This document shows, piece by piece, positions 8,954 through 17,475 of a DNA stretch of 64,000 nucleotides. The stretch covers positions 372,001 through 436,000 of the forward strand of contig JANQJK010000016.1 in assembly GCA_028281665.1 (NCBI GenBank), given 5' to 3'. Source of the DNA: Hyphococcus sp. (GTDB lineage: Bacteria > Pseudomonadota > Alphaproteobacteria > Caulobacterales > Parvularculaceae). The position numbers and the translations under genes were made by a program. The notes beneath the pieces were generated by a model. The model did not search any database. It was not told the DNA's origin and worked only from the letters and a program-made list of their open reading frames with translations. Position 1 is the stretch's first letter; each line of letters begins with the position of its first letter.

Positions 8954-10384
8954 CTATTTTCGCGCCGTCGCTTTAGGAATAAGTTGTCCGGTATCAGCGG
9001 CCAACGATAATTCCTGTGCGTATAGCTCAAATCGCGCATCGATTTCAGCTAGGGCGGCATTATGATGGTCGCGTTTCGCATCGATAAGCTCAGATAGGGT
9101 GAGAGCGCCCATATCGTATTCTTGTTTGATCGAGTTGGATAGTCTGGAAAAACTTTCGCGCACCTGGAACTGCTTAATCTGCACTGTTTTCAGATATTGC
9201 GTGCGAGTCCAGGACACAGCGACGTGTTCGCGCAAGGCGCGTTCAGTCTGGGCGAGGTCCGCTTTGGCCCTATTCAGCCTTGCTTTGGCGGCACGGTCGG
9301 TAAACCTGTTTCTTCCTGATTGAAAGAGCGGCGCCGAAACATCGAGCCCGATGCGCTCGTTGCGTACAAATTTGCCCGATATATCGTCATAATCATAGGC
9401 GATAGAGCCTCCGATGGATAATTGAGGTAATGCGGCGCGGGCAACCCGTTTGCTTTCCGCATCTTGCGCTCTAACATCGGCGCGCGCAGCGCCGAGTTCC
9501 GGCGACATCAGGGTCGCTGTACTTACCGCCGCATCCATGGTGTCGGGCAGTTTGCTTTGCAGAAAACTTCCGACAGACCCTTCGTTACCGCATGTAAACG
9601 CCTCTCCTAGAAGAGAAGACAGGCGTTCTTTTTGCTCGGCGATATTCAGCTCTTCGCGCACCTTCCGCGCTGTTGCAAGGGCATGTTCGGCGTGAATACT
9701 GTTTGCTTCTGAAGCGGTCAGCAGGTTTTTATCAAGTCTTCTTTCGACTGATTCAGCGTCACGCTGGTAAAAGCTTTCAAGTTCATTCGCAGCATCCAGG
9801 CGTTCTTTCGATCGCAAGAAAGAAAAATATGCTTCGGAAACCTCTACGGCGATTGATGTCTTTGCGACGTCAATGTCAAATTCGGCGCGCTCCGCTTCAG
9901 CAGTTGCCGATTTTCGGGCGAATCGCCCTGCGCCGAAACCAAACAGGCGTTGCGATATGCGAACACCGACGCGGTTGTCGAACTGATTATCAGCCCGAAC
10001 ACCGTCGCCGAGGCCGGCGCGGCTGAAACCGTCAAGTTGTGGGAACCGTTCTGATTGCAATATCCGCAATTCAGCTTGCTGAACAGCGTGATCGGCTTCA
10101 GCGCTTTCTATACGTGGGTCAATAGTCATAGCCGTCGCAATAACATCCTCTAAAGTCAGGCATTGATACTCAGACGAGCGGAAGCCGCTTTCCGCAGCAC
10201 GCCTCAATGTGTTATTTGTGCTGATTTCATAAAGCGATTGATACACAGTGGATGGCGAACGGGCAGCGGTCTGCTGTTCTGTTTCACCGACATACAGGGA
10301 CTCTTTTATTGTCGGCTCTGCTCTACTCATAGCGAGGGTGGCTGTGAATGACATAGCAGAAGCAAGAACAAAAGCGGCGCCCAT
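8954..10384 (-). CDS. Type I secretion outer-membrane channel, TolC family
   Basis: A 476-residue TolC-like outer-membrane efflux protein with an N-terminal signal region ending near AMSRAEP and two OEP repeats rich in long amphipathic helices (for example LRILQSERFPQLDGFSRAGLG). It is the third gene of the minus-strand operon, 24 bp after the adaptor gene, and should form the outer-membrane exit duct of the exporter. The C-terminal gene end converges with the TonB receptor, 19 bp away. The product is assigned to export rather than drug efflux because of the PrtD-type ABC gene in the operon. Confidence 0.9.
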   Translation of the reverse strand: MGAAFVLASAMSFTATLAMSRAEPTIKESLYVGETEQQTAARSPSTVYQSLYEISTNNTLRRAAESGFRSSEYQCLTLEDVIATAMTIDPRIESAEADHAVQQAELRILQSERFPQLDGFSRAGLGDGVRADNQFDNRVGVRISQRLFGFGAGRFARKSATAEAERAEFDIDVAKTSIAVEVSEAYFSFLRSKERLDAANELESFYQRDAESVERRLDKNLLTASEANSIHAEHALATARKVREELNIAEQKERLSSLLGEAFTCGNEGSVGSFLQSKLPDTMDAAVSTATLMSPELGAARADVRAQDAESKRVARAALPQLSIGGSIAYDYDDISGKFVRNERIGLDVSAPLFQSGRNRFTDRAAKARLNRAKADLAQTERALREHVAVSWTRTQYLKTVQIKQFQVRESFSRLSNSIKQEYDMGALTLSELIDAKRDHHNAALAEIDARFELYAQELSLAADTGQLIPKATARK

Positions 10385-10408
10385 TGAATTAAGTCTCCAT
10401 AAAGCGTG

Positions 10409-11701
10409 TCATAACGCGCGGCGCATGACGCCAGCGATAGGTTCAAAGAGATAATTTAGAAATGTTCTGCGTACGCCAGAGTCAATAAAGGTTTCCACCG
10501 GCATACCGGGCATGATGTCGATCTGATCGTTCTGTTTAATCTCTTCGAGATCCAGCATAATCCTCGCTTCATAGTATGAAGCGCCGGTGTCCGGGGATGT
10601 TTTGAGATCTGCGCTGATACCTATAACGACGCCTTCCAGTTGTGGAGACAGCCAGGCTTTGTATGAAGAAAGGCGCGCTTTTACGCTCAGTCCTTCATGA
10701 ACGGCGTCTCGGTCGGCGGGGTTTAGCTGCACTTGTGCAATTACGCCGACATTCTGGGGAACAACCTCCAGGATCGGCTCTCCGGGGCCGATAACGCCGC
10801 CGACTGTAAAAAAGTGCATATTCATAACGACCCCGGATTGAGGCGCAAAAATCGTTGTTCGTTTCAATACGTCCTGAGCGGCATGATACTGTTCCTGCAA
10901 AGACAGAATTGTTGTTTTTGTTTCCACCAGCTCTTCGCTAATGCGTTCTTCAAATCTTATGCGCGCTTGTTTGATTTGCTCTGAAAGTTCGAGAGCGCGG
11001 GCTTTCGCTTCCTGTCTTTCCGCGGAAAGTCTTAATGCGCCTTCCTGGAGTTTTGCATATTCCCGCTCTAGTCGCTGTACAGCGTCAATACGGATGAGTT
11101 TATCTTCCAGCATGGATCGCTTCAGGTCGATTTCGTCTTTCGCGATTGCAGCGGAGGCTTTCACGATTTCAATCTGGGCGGCCTTGGCTTCTATGCTGTC
11201 TTCCAGTGCAGTTTTTTGCACTTCCAGAACGGCGATCTCTGCGTGTAGGAGCTCTTTCTGTTGGGCAAAGAACTGTTCTTGGCGCGCTTTGATTTCCAGA
11301 AGCGTTTCGCGACGAATATCGTAGTCGTCAAGCTTGCTGAAGGTGATGACGTCGGCGCCGTGCAACAAACCGTTTAATCGATCTAAAGTTGCAACATTAG
11401 AAACCAGATTTTGAAGCGCCTGATCCCTTTGCGCTCGGGCGCGAACATCGTCAAGTTCGACGATGATATCGCCTTTCTCGACGACGGCGCCTTCGGAGAC
11501 GCGAAGCTTTTTGATGATGCCGCCTTCCAGATGCTGAACGACTTTTCTGTTGTCTTCAATAGTGATTCGACCAGCAACAGTCACGCCTTCGGCAAGCGGC
11601 GCAAACGCGGCCCACAACAGAAAGACGCCTAATCCGCCGCAGCAGATAAGCGCTGCAATCGTTGTTTGGAAATCCTGTAAGATTTGCATTGGTTTTTTCA
11701 C
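10409..11701 (-). CDS. Type I secretion membrane fusion protein, HlyD/PrtE family
   Basis: A 430-residue periplasmic adaptor linking the ABC protein to the TolC-type channel. It has one N-terminal transmembrane helix (about residues 9-30), a lipoyl-like half (VVQHLEGGIIKKLRVSEGA), a long coiled-coil hairpin (about 95-260), and the second lipoyl/barrel part (TIFAPQSGVVMNMHF). The GTG start at 11701 overlaps the TAG of the ABC gene by one base (TAGTG) and has AAGG upstream. A start at 11758 is possible but would lie inside the ABC gene; ATG at 11689 is another option. The HLEGG motif is typical of HlyD-family proteins of protease/RTX exporters. Confidence 0.9.
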   Translation of the reverse strand: MKKPMQILQDFQTTIAALICCGGLGVFLLWAAFAPLAEGVTVAGRITIEDNRKVVQHLEGGIIKKLRVSEGAVVEKGDIIVELDDVRARAQRDQALQNLVSNVATLDRLNGLLHGADVITFSKLDDYDIRRETLLEIKARQEQFFAQQKELLHAEIAVLEVQKTALEDSIEAKAAQIEIVKASAAIAKDEIDLKRSMLEDKLIRIDAVQRLEREYAKLQEGALRLSAERQEAKARALELSEQIKQARIRFEERISEELVETKTTILSLQEQYHAAQDVLKRTTIFAPQSGVVMNMHFFTVGGVIGPGEPILEVVPQNVGVIAQVQLNPADRDAVHEGLSVKARLSSYKAWLSPQLEGVVIGISADLKTSPDTGASYYEARIMLDLEEIKQNDQIDIMPGMPVETFIDSGVRRTFLNYLFEPIAGVMRRAL

Positions 11702-13395
11702 TATGCAGACCTTTTTAACGCGCTGTCTTTTATATTGACCGGCATATGTTCGACACAATCTGACTGAGTATTTAAGATGGCTTTTCCGTCCCGTAGCGTC
11801 AGGACATAATCAGCGGCGGAGAGCAAACGAAAATCGTGGGTTGCGATGACGGTGATGGCCCCTTTCCGTTTCAGATCCTGCAATAAAATCTGGAAGAACT
11901 TAACGGATGCGGCGTCAAGGTTGGCGGTTGGTTCATCAAGGAAGATCGCCGCTGGATCATCAAAGACAGTTCTAGCAAGACCAATCAGTTGTTTTTGCCC
12001 CGCCGACAGGTAAGCGCCGGCGGGGCCGACAACTGTATCATAACCGTCTTTCAATCCCAGAATGACATTATGGCACCCGGCGGTATGCGCCGCTTCAAAG
12101 ACTTTTTCGTTTTCCGTTTCGGCGAAGCGGGCGATGTTTTCCGCAATGCTTCCCGGCAAAAGCTCCGTGTTTTGGGGCAAATAACCGATATACCGCCCCC
12201 GGTCGCAAGGGCTCCAATCATGAATGCTGCGTCCCCCCAGGCGAACTGCGCCTGTTAAGGGGGACCAAACGCCGGAAAGGGTTTGCAGGTATGATGTTTT
12301 GCCGCCGCCGCTGGCGCCGATCACGAGTAATGTCTGGCCGGCGTTTAATTGCAAGTGAGCTTGTGTGAAGAGCGGTTTTTTCTTTCCTGGGCAAGCGACA
12401 GCTAGTTGATTAACATGCAGTTCTGCTTCCGGGCGCGGTAAGGCAAGTGGTTCGTCTTCGGGCGATGGGGCGTTGTCCAACAGATCGCGCAATGCGTGCA
12501 AAGATGTTCGGACATCCACAATTTGACGCCAGGCGGCGACTGTCTGGTCAATCGGAGCGAGCGCCCGGCCCAGGATGATGGAGACGGCGATGATGGCGCC
12601 CGGGGATATTTCCTGCACCAGGACAAAATAGGCGCCAAGCCCTAAAGAGCCGACTTGAAGGATCTGCCGTACGCTTTTTGTAAGGCTGCTTAGAGAGCCT
12701 ACGATGTTTGAAGATTGCAGTGTAGCGTCTGTGCTTCGGTCTTTTAATTGCCGCCATCGATTCTCGACGAGTCTCGTCATGCCCATACTGACAATTGCAT
12801 TGTACTGTTGAATCAGTCCGGAAAGAAATGAATTTGATGTTTCTTCACGGCGGCGGGCCTCTTCCTGCGCGCCGCGAGAAGCCAGTTCCGTGATGATCGC
12901 AAGGCCTAACAAGATGACAGCGCCGGCGACGCCGAAAACGCCCAGCGCCGGATGGATGAGGAAAATCACGAGAATAAATAACGGAACAAAAGGCGCGTCA
13001 AAAAATGGTTGAATTCCTCCGTTAAAAAAGAAGCCCTGAATGCGGGACAAATGACTGAAAGCGCCGCCAAGATTGCGGCCGCCGTGTTCCGCCGTCAGTC
13101 CTGCGCGGAAAATGACGCTGTTTAGCTTGCGGGAGATTTCCTGGCCAATCAACGAAAATACGCGCCGCCGCCCGCCTTCAGCCGCAGCAAAAACAAACAG
13201 TAAAGCGACGGCGAGAAAGCTCAAAACAAATAAAGTTTCGAATGAGCCGGACGTTAGCACCCGGTCATAGATCTGCAGCATATAGATCGGTGCGACCAGC
13301 AACAGCGCATTGACAACAATGCTGAAGAAAGTTGCCGTCATCCAGTAAGGTCTTAGGCCCAGGAACGTTTGTTTTATAAGCTCTTGTCGCAACAT
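11701..13395 (-). CDS. Type I secretion ABC transporter/permease, PrtD family
   Basis: A 564-residue fused transmembrane-ATPase subunit. The membrane part covers about residues 20-290 and begins with the APIYMLQIYDRVL segment characteristic of PrtD-type exporters. The nucleotide-binding domain has Walker A GASGGGKTS (about 360-368), signature LSAGQKQ (about 463-469) and Walker B AIFLDEP (about 484-490). There is no C39 peptidase domain, so it should export proteins with uncleaved C-terminal signals. It is the first gene of the three-gene operon. The nearest candidate substrate is the giant RTX/FG-GAP protein at 1-4984. Confidence 0.93.
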   Translation of the reverse strand: MLRQELIKQTFLGLRPYWMTATFFSIVVNALLLVAPIYMLQIYDRVLTSGSFETLFVLSFLAVALLFVFAAAEGGRRRVFSLIGQEISRKLNSVIFRAGLTAEHGGRNLGGAFSHLSRIQGFFFNGGIQPFFDAPFVPLFILVIFLIHPALGVFGVAGAVILLGLAIITELASRGAQEEARRREETSNSFLSGLIQQYNAIVSMGMTRLVENRWRQLKDRSTDATLQSSNIVGSLSSLTKSVRQILQVGSLGLGAYFVLVQEISPGAIIAVSIILGRALAPIDQTVAAWRQIVDVRTSLHALRDLLDNAPSPEDEPLALPRPEAELHVNQLAVACPGKKKPLFTQAHLQLNAGQTLLVIGASGGGKTSYLQTLSGVWSPLTGAVRLGGRSIHDWSPCDRGRYIGYLPQNTELLPGSIAENIARFAETENEKVFEAAHTAGCHNVILGLKDGYDTVVGPAGAYLSAGQKQLIGLARTVFDDPAAIFLDEPTANLDAASVKFFQILLQDLKRKGAITVIATHDFRLLSAADYVLTLRDGKAILNTQSDCVEHMPVNIKDSALKRSA

Positions 13396-13783
13396 AAACT
13401 CCAGTACTTTGGCGATGCTGAGAAGAAGGCTGAAAAAGTGATGACAGGAGTAGGGCTCTTTTTCTCAATTGGTTGTCACCTGTTCAGCAAGTATTGAGTT
13501 TTTCCTCTGTTGCGCAGACGCTATTTGCGCGCATTGCATGCTTAAATTTCGTGAACCATGTTTCGAGCAAACAAATCAATCTAATGTGTTAATGCTCAGA
13601 CACGGGTTTAGAGCGGATGCTCCAAAAAAACTCGACGAAGAACTGTTCAAACCGAAAAAATAAAATGCAGCTTAATCGAATAGTGTTTTAGTGGCAGTTG
13701 ATATGAGGTTGGCTGCAAGACAGGCGGATAACATTTCATCCACTCTGCTTGTTTCGACACGACTGTTACAACGCAGGAAAAAA
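13396..13783. other. Divergent promoter region of the type I secretion operon and the TIGR03032 gene
   Basis: An AT-rich gap of 388 bp between two divergently transcribed genes. No protein-coding frame with a ribosome binding site is evident. It must hold the promoter for the exporter (minus) and probably that of the TIGR03032 gene (plus). No operator or terminator was identified with confidence. Confidence 0.5.
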
Positions 13784-14989
13784 ATGACACGCTTAGCGAC
13801 AGCAAAAAAGAAGTCTTTGAAGAAACAACCTGCCGTCAGACGGAAAACTAAGCCCGTAAAAAAGGCGCCTGCCGTTGAATTTCAGGGGAGTCGTTTATTT
13901 GGCAAGTGGCTTTCCTCAGTTAATGCGAGTCTGGCGTTTACAACGTATCAGGCTGGCAAATTGATTTTTGTTGGTGCGGATGAAAACCAACAACTGTCGG
14001 TTTTTGATCGTACGTTTCCGCGCAGCATGGGGCTTGCGCAAGAAGGTTCCGCGCTTTGGATGGCGTCGGAAACTCAGCTGTGGCGGTTTGAAGATTTTCT
14101 ATCTGATGAGGCGGCGCCCGGCAATTGCTATGATGCGCTCTATGTTCCAATCAATGCGCATACGACCGGGGATATTGATATTCATGATGTTGGCGTAATG
14201 GCTTGTCGTCAGCCTGTGTTTGTGGCGACCGCATTTAACTGTCTCGCCACTATCGAAGAAAATTCGAGTTTCACACCGGTATGGAAGCCTCCCTTTATTG
14301 ACCGCATAGCAGCTGAGGATCGGTGTCATCTTAATGGCCTGGCGATGGATAAGGGCCAGCCTAAATATGTAACGGCCGTCAGTCAGAGCAATATTGCGGA
14401 AGGCTGGCGTGAGCACCGAGTGAACGGGGGGGTCGTTATAGACGTGGAAACCTCGGAAATAGTTGCAACTGAGCTTTCCATGCCGCATTCGCCGCGATTG
14501 TATAACGGTGTGTTATGGCTTCTAAACGCCGGTACTGGCGAGTTTGGCAAGGTTGACCTGAAGACTGGTTTATTTGAACCGTTGGCTTTCTGTCCTGGTT
14601 TTCTGCGCGGGCTGGCTTTTGTCGATGAATATGCGATCGTTGGGCTCTCAAAGTTACGCAATAATAAGACCTTCAGTGGACTACCGATAAGTGAGCGGCT
14701 TAAGAAGGATGGCGTAGGGGATCAGTGCGGTCTTAAAGTTATTCATTTAAAGACAGGCGACGTTGCGCATTCATTCACCATTAATGGCGCCATTCATGAG
14801 TTGTACGACGTGCTTGCGGTGTCTGGAATAAAAAAGCCAGCGGCACTTGGTTTCAAGTCAACAGAAATCAATACGCTTATTAAAATCGGCGACGGATCTG
14901 GCTTCATAGCGCGTGCCAGAAGCATAGATGACCCGACCCCTTTGAACGCAGCCACGAACAAGGAAACTATTGGCTGTATTTTAGGATAG
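13784..14989 (+). CDS. TIGR03032 / DUF4915 family protein
   Basis: A 401-residue protein recognised by family hallmarks: LSSVNASLAFTTYQAGKL near the start, DIDIHDVG, CHLNGLAM, MPHSPRLYNGVLWLLNAGTG, FCPGFLRGLAF and GLSKLR. The repeated strand-rich pattern suggests a beta-propeller-like fold, but the family has no assigned function that I know of. A lysine-rich N-terminal tail (about residues 1-32) precedes the domain. The start at 13784 is preceded by AGGA at good spacing; GTG at 13691 in the same frame is an alternative. It is divergent from the type I secretion operon, which suggests a link to the giant exoprotein system, though this is inference only. Confidence 0.85.
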   Translation: MTRLATAKKKSLKKQPAVRRKTKPVKKAPAVEFQGSRLFGKWLSSVNASLAFTTYQAGKLIFVGADENQQLSVFDRTFPRSMGLAQEGSALWMASETQLWRFEDFLSDEAAPGNCYDALYVPINAHTTGDIDIHDVGVMACRQPVFVATAFNCLATIEENSSFTPVWKPPFIDRIAAEDRCHLNGLAMDKGQPKYVTAVSQSNIAEGWREHRVNGGVVIDVETSEIVATELSMPHSPRLYNGVLWLLNAGTGEFGKVDLKTGLFEPLAFCPGFLRGLAFVDEYAIVGLSKLRNNKTFSGLPISERLKKDGVGDQCGLKVIHLKTGDVAHSFTINGAIHELYDVLAVSGIKKPAALGFKSTEINTLIKIGDGSGFIARARSIDDPTPLNAATNKETIGCILG

Positions 14990-14994
14990 CTGGG

Positions 14995-15126
14995 GTGCCA
15001 GGAAAGCAGTATCAAGCAGAAGAAATAATATCGAAGTTACGTGAGGCTGAAGTTAGCCTAGCTCCCGAGCATGATCTGAATTCAGTCTTTGATATTTCGA
15101 ACAATCGAAATGGCGTACTCGGATGA
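14995..15126 (+). pseudogene. IS3-family orfA 5' remnant
   Basis: A short frame starting GTG encodes [19 protein letters not shown], which resembles the start of IS3-family OrfA helix-turn-helix proteins (pattern ..AEEIVAKLRQ.EV..). Similarity ends after about 24 residues and the frame stops at 15126. It lies five bases after the TIGR03032 stop codon, on the opposite strand to the IS3 orfB piece at 15323-15783. Confidence 0.5.
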
Positions 15127-15326
15127 AGAATCCAATCACCGATTGTTTCAGTTGATATGATTTTGTGACTTGTGCGGAAAAAGTGATTAAATAAATCGCG
15201 TACTTTGGTTATCGAAAGGACGCTTTCCTTTTCTATCATTTCCCGTGCAGCCAGCCTCCAACGCCAGCTCTCGCTTTGTCTGATGGTAATGCCCCAATTT
15301 TTAATAGGATGAATTTCTGGACTCAT
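15012..15326 (-). CDS. Uncertain 104-codon frame beside the IS3 remnant
   Basis: A minus-strand frame from ATG 15326, whose ATGA overlaps the stop of the IS3 orfB fragment. It reads [20 protein letters not shown] and contains basic and aromatic residues but no domain that I recognise. Its 3' third is antisense to the orfA-like remnant at 14995-15126, so that part cannot be an old gene in both directions. It may be chance sequence or the remnant of a gene interrupted by the insertion elements. Confidence 0.25.
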   Translation of the reverse strand: MSPEIHPIKNWGITIRQSESWRWRLAAREMIEKESVLSITKVRDLFNHFFRTSHKIISTETIGDWILHPSTPFRLFEISKTEFRSCSGARLTSASRNFDIISSA

Positions 15327-15783
15327 GCGGCAAGTTTCAGCTTTTGGGCGGGCGTGATGCTGCCATTGCCCATGTTGGGCCGTTCGTCGTTGTAGATCCA
15401 TAGCCACTTCGTTGCGTGATCGCGGGCCTTCTCGATGGTTTCATAAATATGCTGGCCGAGCCACTCATGGTGAACCGTGCGGTTGTAGCCTTCGACATAG
15501 GCGTTCTGTTGCGGTTTGCCGGGCTGGATGTAGGAAAGCGCAATGCCGCGTTTCTTCGCCCAGTCCTGCAACGTTCCACTGACATATTCGGGGCCATTGT
15601 CGACTCTGATTGTCTTCGGCTTGCCGCGCCACTCAATGATCCGGTCAAGCGTACGCGCAACACGCAGCGCCGGCATCGACATATCCACTTCAATGCTGAG
15701 CCCTTCGCGGTTAAAGTCGTCAAGCACGTTAAGCGTTCGGAAGGAACGTCCATCGCTCAGTTGGTCGGCCATAAAATCCATGG
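15323..15783 (-). pseudogene. IS3-family transposase (orfB) 3' fragment
   Basis: About 153 codons of the integrase core: [18 protein letters not shown], then [10 protein letters not shown] (second catalytic Asp), [17 protein letters not shown] (catalytic Glu in YVEGYN) and a normal C-terminus. The usual WSMDFM start of the catalytic domain is broken: a TGA stands where Trp is expected and the upstream half of the gene, including OrfA, is missing. The break coincides with the junction to an IS5-type remnant, so this is a dead fragment. Confidence 0.85.
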
Positions 15784-15990
15784 ATCAGGTCTCATTCGGC
15801 GTCGCCGGAATCGCCGAGGGCTCCGGCTTCTCGCTGGCGCTTTACAAAACCGAAACGCTATTGAGCGAATGTTCGACAGGGGCAAAGATTTCAGACGCAT
15901 CGCAACCCGATATGACAAGCTTGGCCGAAATTATCTTGCCGCCATCCACCTAACCGCAACCGTATGCTATTGGTTCTGAGTCCGGAGCCT
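15784..15990 (+). pseudogene. IS5-family transposase C-terminal remnant
   Basis: The plus strand encodes RNAIERMFDRGKDFRRIATR followed by YDKLGRNYLAAIHL and ATVCYWF then stop, the usual end of one IS5-family transposase branch. The preceding LALYKT segment lies in a different frame, so at least one frameshift is present. The final 35 bp (15956-15990) include the stop codon and probable terminal repeat GAGTCCGGAGCCT. It abuts the IS3 fragment directly. Confidence 0.75.
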
Positions 15991-16107
15991 GAAATCTTTG
16001 TAGCTTTTTTCTCCGAATTACGGTTTGCTTCCAGTGGCTGCTTGTAAGGAAGTTCAAGATTTGCATGACTGGGTTTTTTGCAGCCTCGTTACATGTATAG
16101 GTGCGCT

Positions 16108-16434
16108 ATGAAGTTAATTTTGACATTCTTTATTATTTTCCTGACCACCCAGGTGGTCTATGCGGAAGAAAAAGATCTGTTGATCGAAAAAATGGAATCA
16201 CAAGCTAAGTTGGCGGAAATGCAGCATGACTTGGTGAGAGAGGAATTGTCATCCCTTTTATTTTATCAGTATAGAGATCTCAATAAGTCAGAGATTGTAT
16301 CTATTCTGAAGGGCTTTCCCAAAGCCAAGGAAAACCCTCATTACGTTAGTGTGGAAGGCGACTATGTATCTTTCGGGGCTACAGTATCCTTCGAGTTCAA
16401 AGAGAATAAACTCGTAAGAGTGATAATCATATAA
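16108..16434 (+). CDS. Small secreted hypothetical protein
   Basis: A 108-residue protein with a clear signal peptide (MKLILTFFIIFLTTQVVYA, cleavage near A19) followed by a charged helical segment (about 22-60) and a beta-rich tail ending in VRVIII. AGGTG lies five bases before ATG 16108; an upstream start at 16078 is less likely. I do not recognise the family. The gene sits exactly between two direct copies of an IS5-family 3' end (15956-15990 and 16438-16472), its stop codon lying only three bases before the second copy. Base composition is AT-rich, suggesting recent acquisition. Confidence 0.6.
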   Translation: MKLILTFFIIFLTTQVVYAEEKDLLIEKMESQAKLAEMQHDLVREELSSLLFYQYRDLNKSEIVSILKGFPKAKENPHYVSVEGDYVSFGATVSFEFKENKLVRVIII

Positions 16435-16437
16435 ACA

Positions 16438-16472
16438 GCAACCGTGTGCTATTGGTTATGAGCCCTGAGCCT
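16438..16472 (+). repeat. Second copy of the IS5-family 3' end
   Basis: Thirty-one of 35 bases match 15956-15990, including the codons for ATVCYW, the stop and the terminal GAGCC(C/T). Both copies point the same way. The copy ends at the CTAG target site of the complete element that follows. Confidence 0.75.
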
Positions 16473-16551
16473 AGCTTGTAGAGACCATTTAACATTTTTG
16501 TTTCCTCATTCTGCGAACATTGATTCACTGCTCATTTTTGGAGGAGCAGCG

Positions 16552-16929
16552 ATGGATCATCAGGAGTTGTCCGACGCGCAATGGACGAAGATAGAGCCTT
16601 TCGTACCTGGCGGGCGCAAAGGGCGGCGCGGCCCGCGCTCCAATAACCGCCGGTTTATCAACGCGCTGATCTGGATGGCGCGCTCCGGCGGACGCTGGCG
16701 CGATCTGCCGGAACGCTACGGCAACTATCATACCGTCAAGAAGCGCTATTACCGCTGGATTGAGGCTGGCGTTCTGGAAAAGATATTTGCAGTCCTGTCA
16801 GCACAAGCAGACCTTGAGTGGGTGTCTGTTGATTCAACATCCATTCGCGCCCACGCCCAGGCGGCGACGGCGCAGCGAAAAAGGGGGGCCAAGAGGCCCA
16901 GGGTCTTGGCCGTTCGCGCGGCGGCCTGA
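16552..16929 (+). CDS. IS5-family transposase, upstream frame (orfA)
   Basis: The 125-codon first frame starts MDHQELSDAQWTKIEPFVPG after GGAGGAG and carries the N-terminal DUF4096-like region (NNRRFINALIWMARSGGRWRDL) and VSVDSTSIRAH, which holds the first catalytic Asp. The conserved reading continues in the -1 frame after the run of five A and six G at 16878-16888. Programmed frameshifting at such runs is known in the IS427 group; a simple indel is the alternative. Confidence 0.85.
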   Translation: MDHQELSDAQWTKIEPFVPGGRKGRRGPRSNNRRFINALIWMARSGGRWRDLPERYGNYHTVKKRYYRWIEAGVLEKIFAVLSAQADLEWVSVDSTSIRAHAQAATAQRKRGAKRPRVLAVRAAA

Positions 16930-17312
16930 GCACGAAAATCCATGCCAGCGTTGACGCTTTGGGGCTTCCTGTACGGATCGTTCTGAGCCCGGGGCATCGC
17001 GGCGACGTCATCTATGGCGAAACGCTGATTGACGGGCTGCGTCCTGCGCATGTCATTGCCGACAAAGCTTATGACGCAGGTCACTTCCGGAACGCCATCA
17101 GCAACATAGGGGCCGCAGCCGTCATCCCGCCGCGCGACCACTACAGAAAACCGGTTCCCTGCGATTACGAGCTGTATAAAGAACGAAACCTTGTCGAACG
17201 CTTCTTCGGCAAGCTCAAACAGTTCAGGCGCGTCGCGACAAGATACGACAAGCTCATACCAACCTTCTATGGCTTCGTCCTCATCGCAGCCATCGTCATG
17301 TGGTTAAAATGA
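16872..17312 (+). CDS. IS5-family transposase, downstream frame (orfB, by -1 frameshift)
   Basis: The second frame supplies GLGRSRGGLSTKIHA, then VIADKAYDAGHF (second catalytic Asp), and NLVERFFGKLKQFRRVATRY (catalytic Glu), ending ATRYDKL...MWLK. It is best read as the C-terminal two thirds of one transposase joined to orfA by slippage at A5G6. A separate start at 16959 is possible. The start given here is the approximate point of frame entry, not a start codon. Confidence 0.75.
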   Translation, partial: AAKKGGQEAQGLGRSRGGLSTKIHASVDALGLPVRIVLSPGHRGDVIYGETLIDGLRPAHVIADKAYDAGHFRNAISNIGAAAVIPPRDHYRKPVPCDYELYKERNLVERFFGKLKQFRRVATRYDKLIPTFYGFVLIAAIVMWLK

Positions 17313-17328
17313 CTCTACAAGCTAGTGT

Positions 17329-17475
17329 ATGGATATCGAAGAGGTGCTCAGGGCAGTTGCGAAGGAGCAGAAAGGGCCTGATTTTATTTATCCACGGAAG
17401 TATCGCTTCCGTTCCTTTTCTAGTTTGGATGACGTCATTTCCGGAAACAGTTTCACCAAGCAGAATAGATGCTAG
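17329..17475 (+). CDS. Uncertain 48-residue frame next to the insertion sequence
   Basis: An open frame from ATG 17329, four bases beyond the IS target site, encoding MDIEEVLRAVAKEQKGPDFI and ending NSFTKQNRC. No family is recognised and no ribosome binding site precedes it because the IS lies immediately upstream. It may be the surviving part of a gene cut by the element. Confidence 0.25.
   Translation: MDIEEVLRAVAKEQKGPDFIYPRKYRFRSFSSLDDVISGNSFTKQNRC

Larger units (their letters stand above)
16475..17321 (+). mobile_element. Complete IS5-family (IS427-like) insertion sequence, about 847 bp
   Basis: Left end CTTGTAGAGACCATTTAAC and right end (reverse complement) CTTGTAGAGTCATTTTAAC form imperfect terminal inverted repeats. 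CTAG flanks both sides (16471-16474 and 17322-17325), fitting a 4-bp palindromic target or a TA duplication as known for this family. A transposase in two overlapping frames fills the element. The ends and both frames look intact, so this may still be mobile. Confidence 0.8.

Noticed and set aside
15416-15979. A 187-codon plus-strand frame across the IS remnants
   Set aside because: Its first two thirds are antisense to the IS3 orfB fragment; only the last part encodes IS5 transposase sequence.
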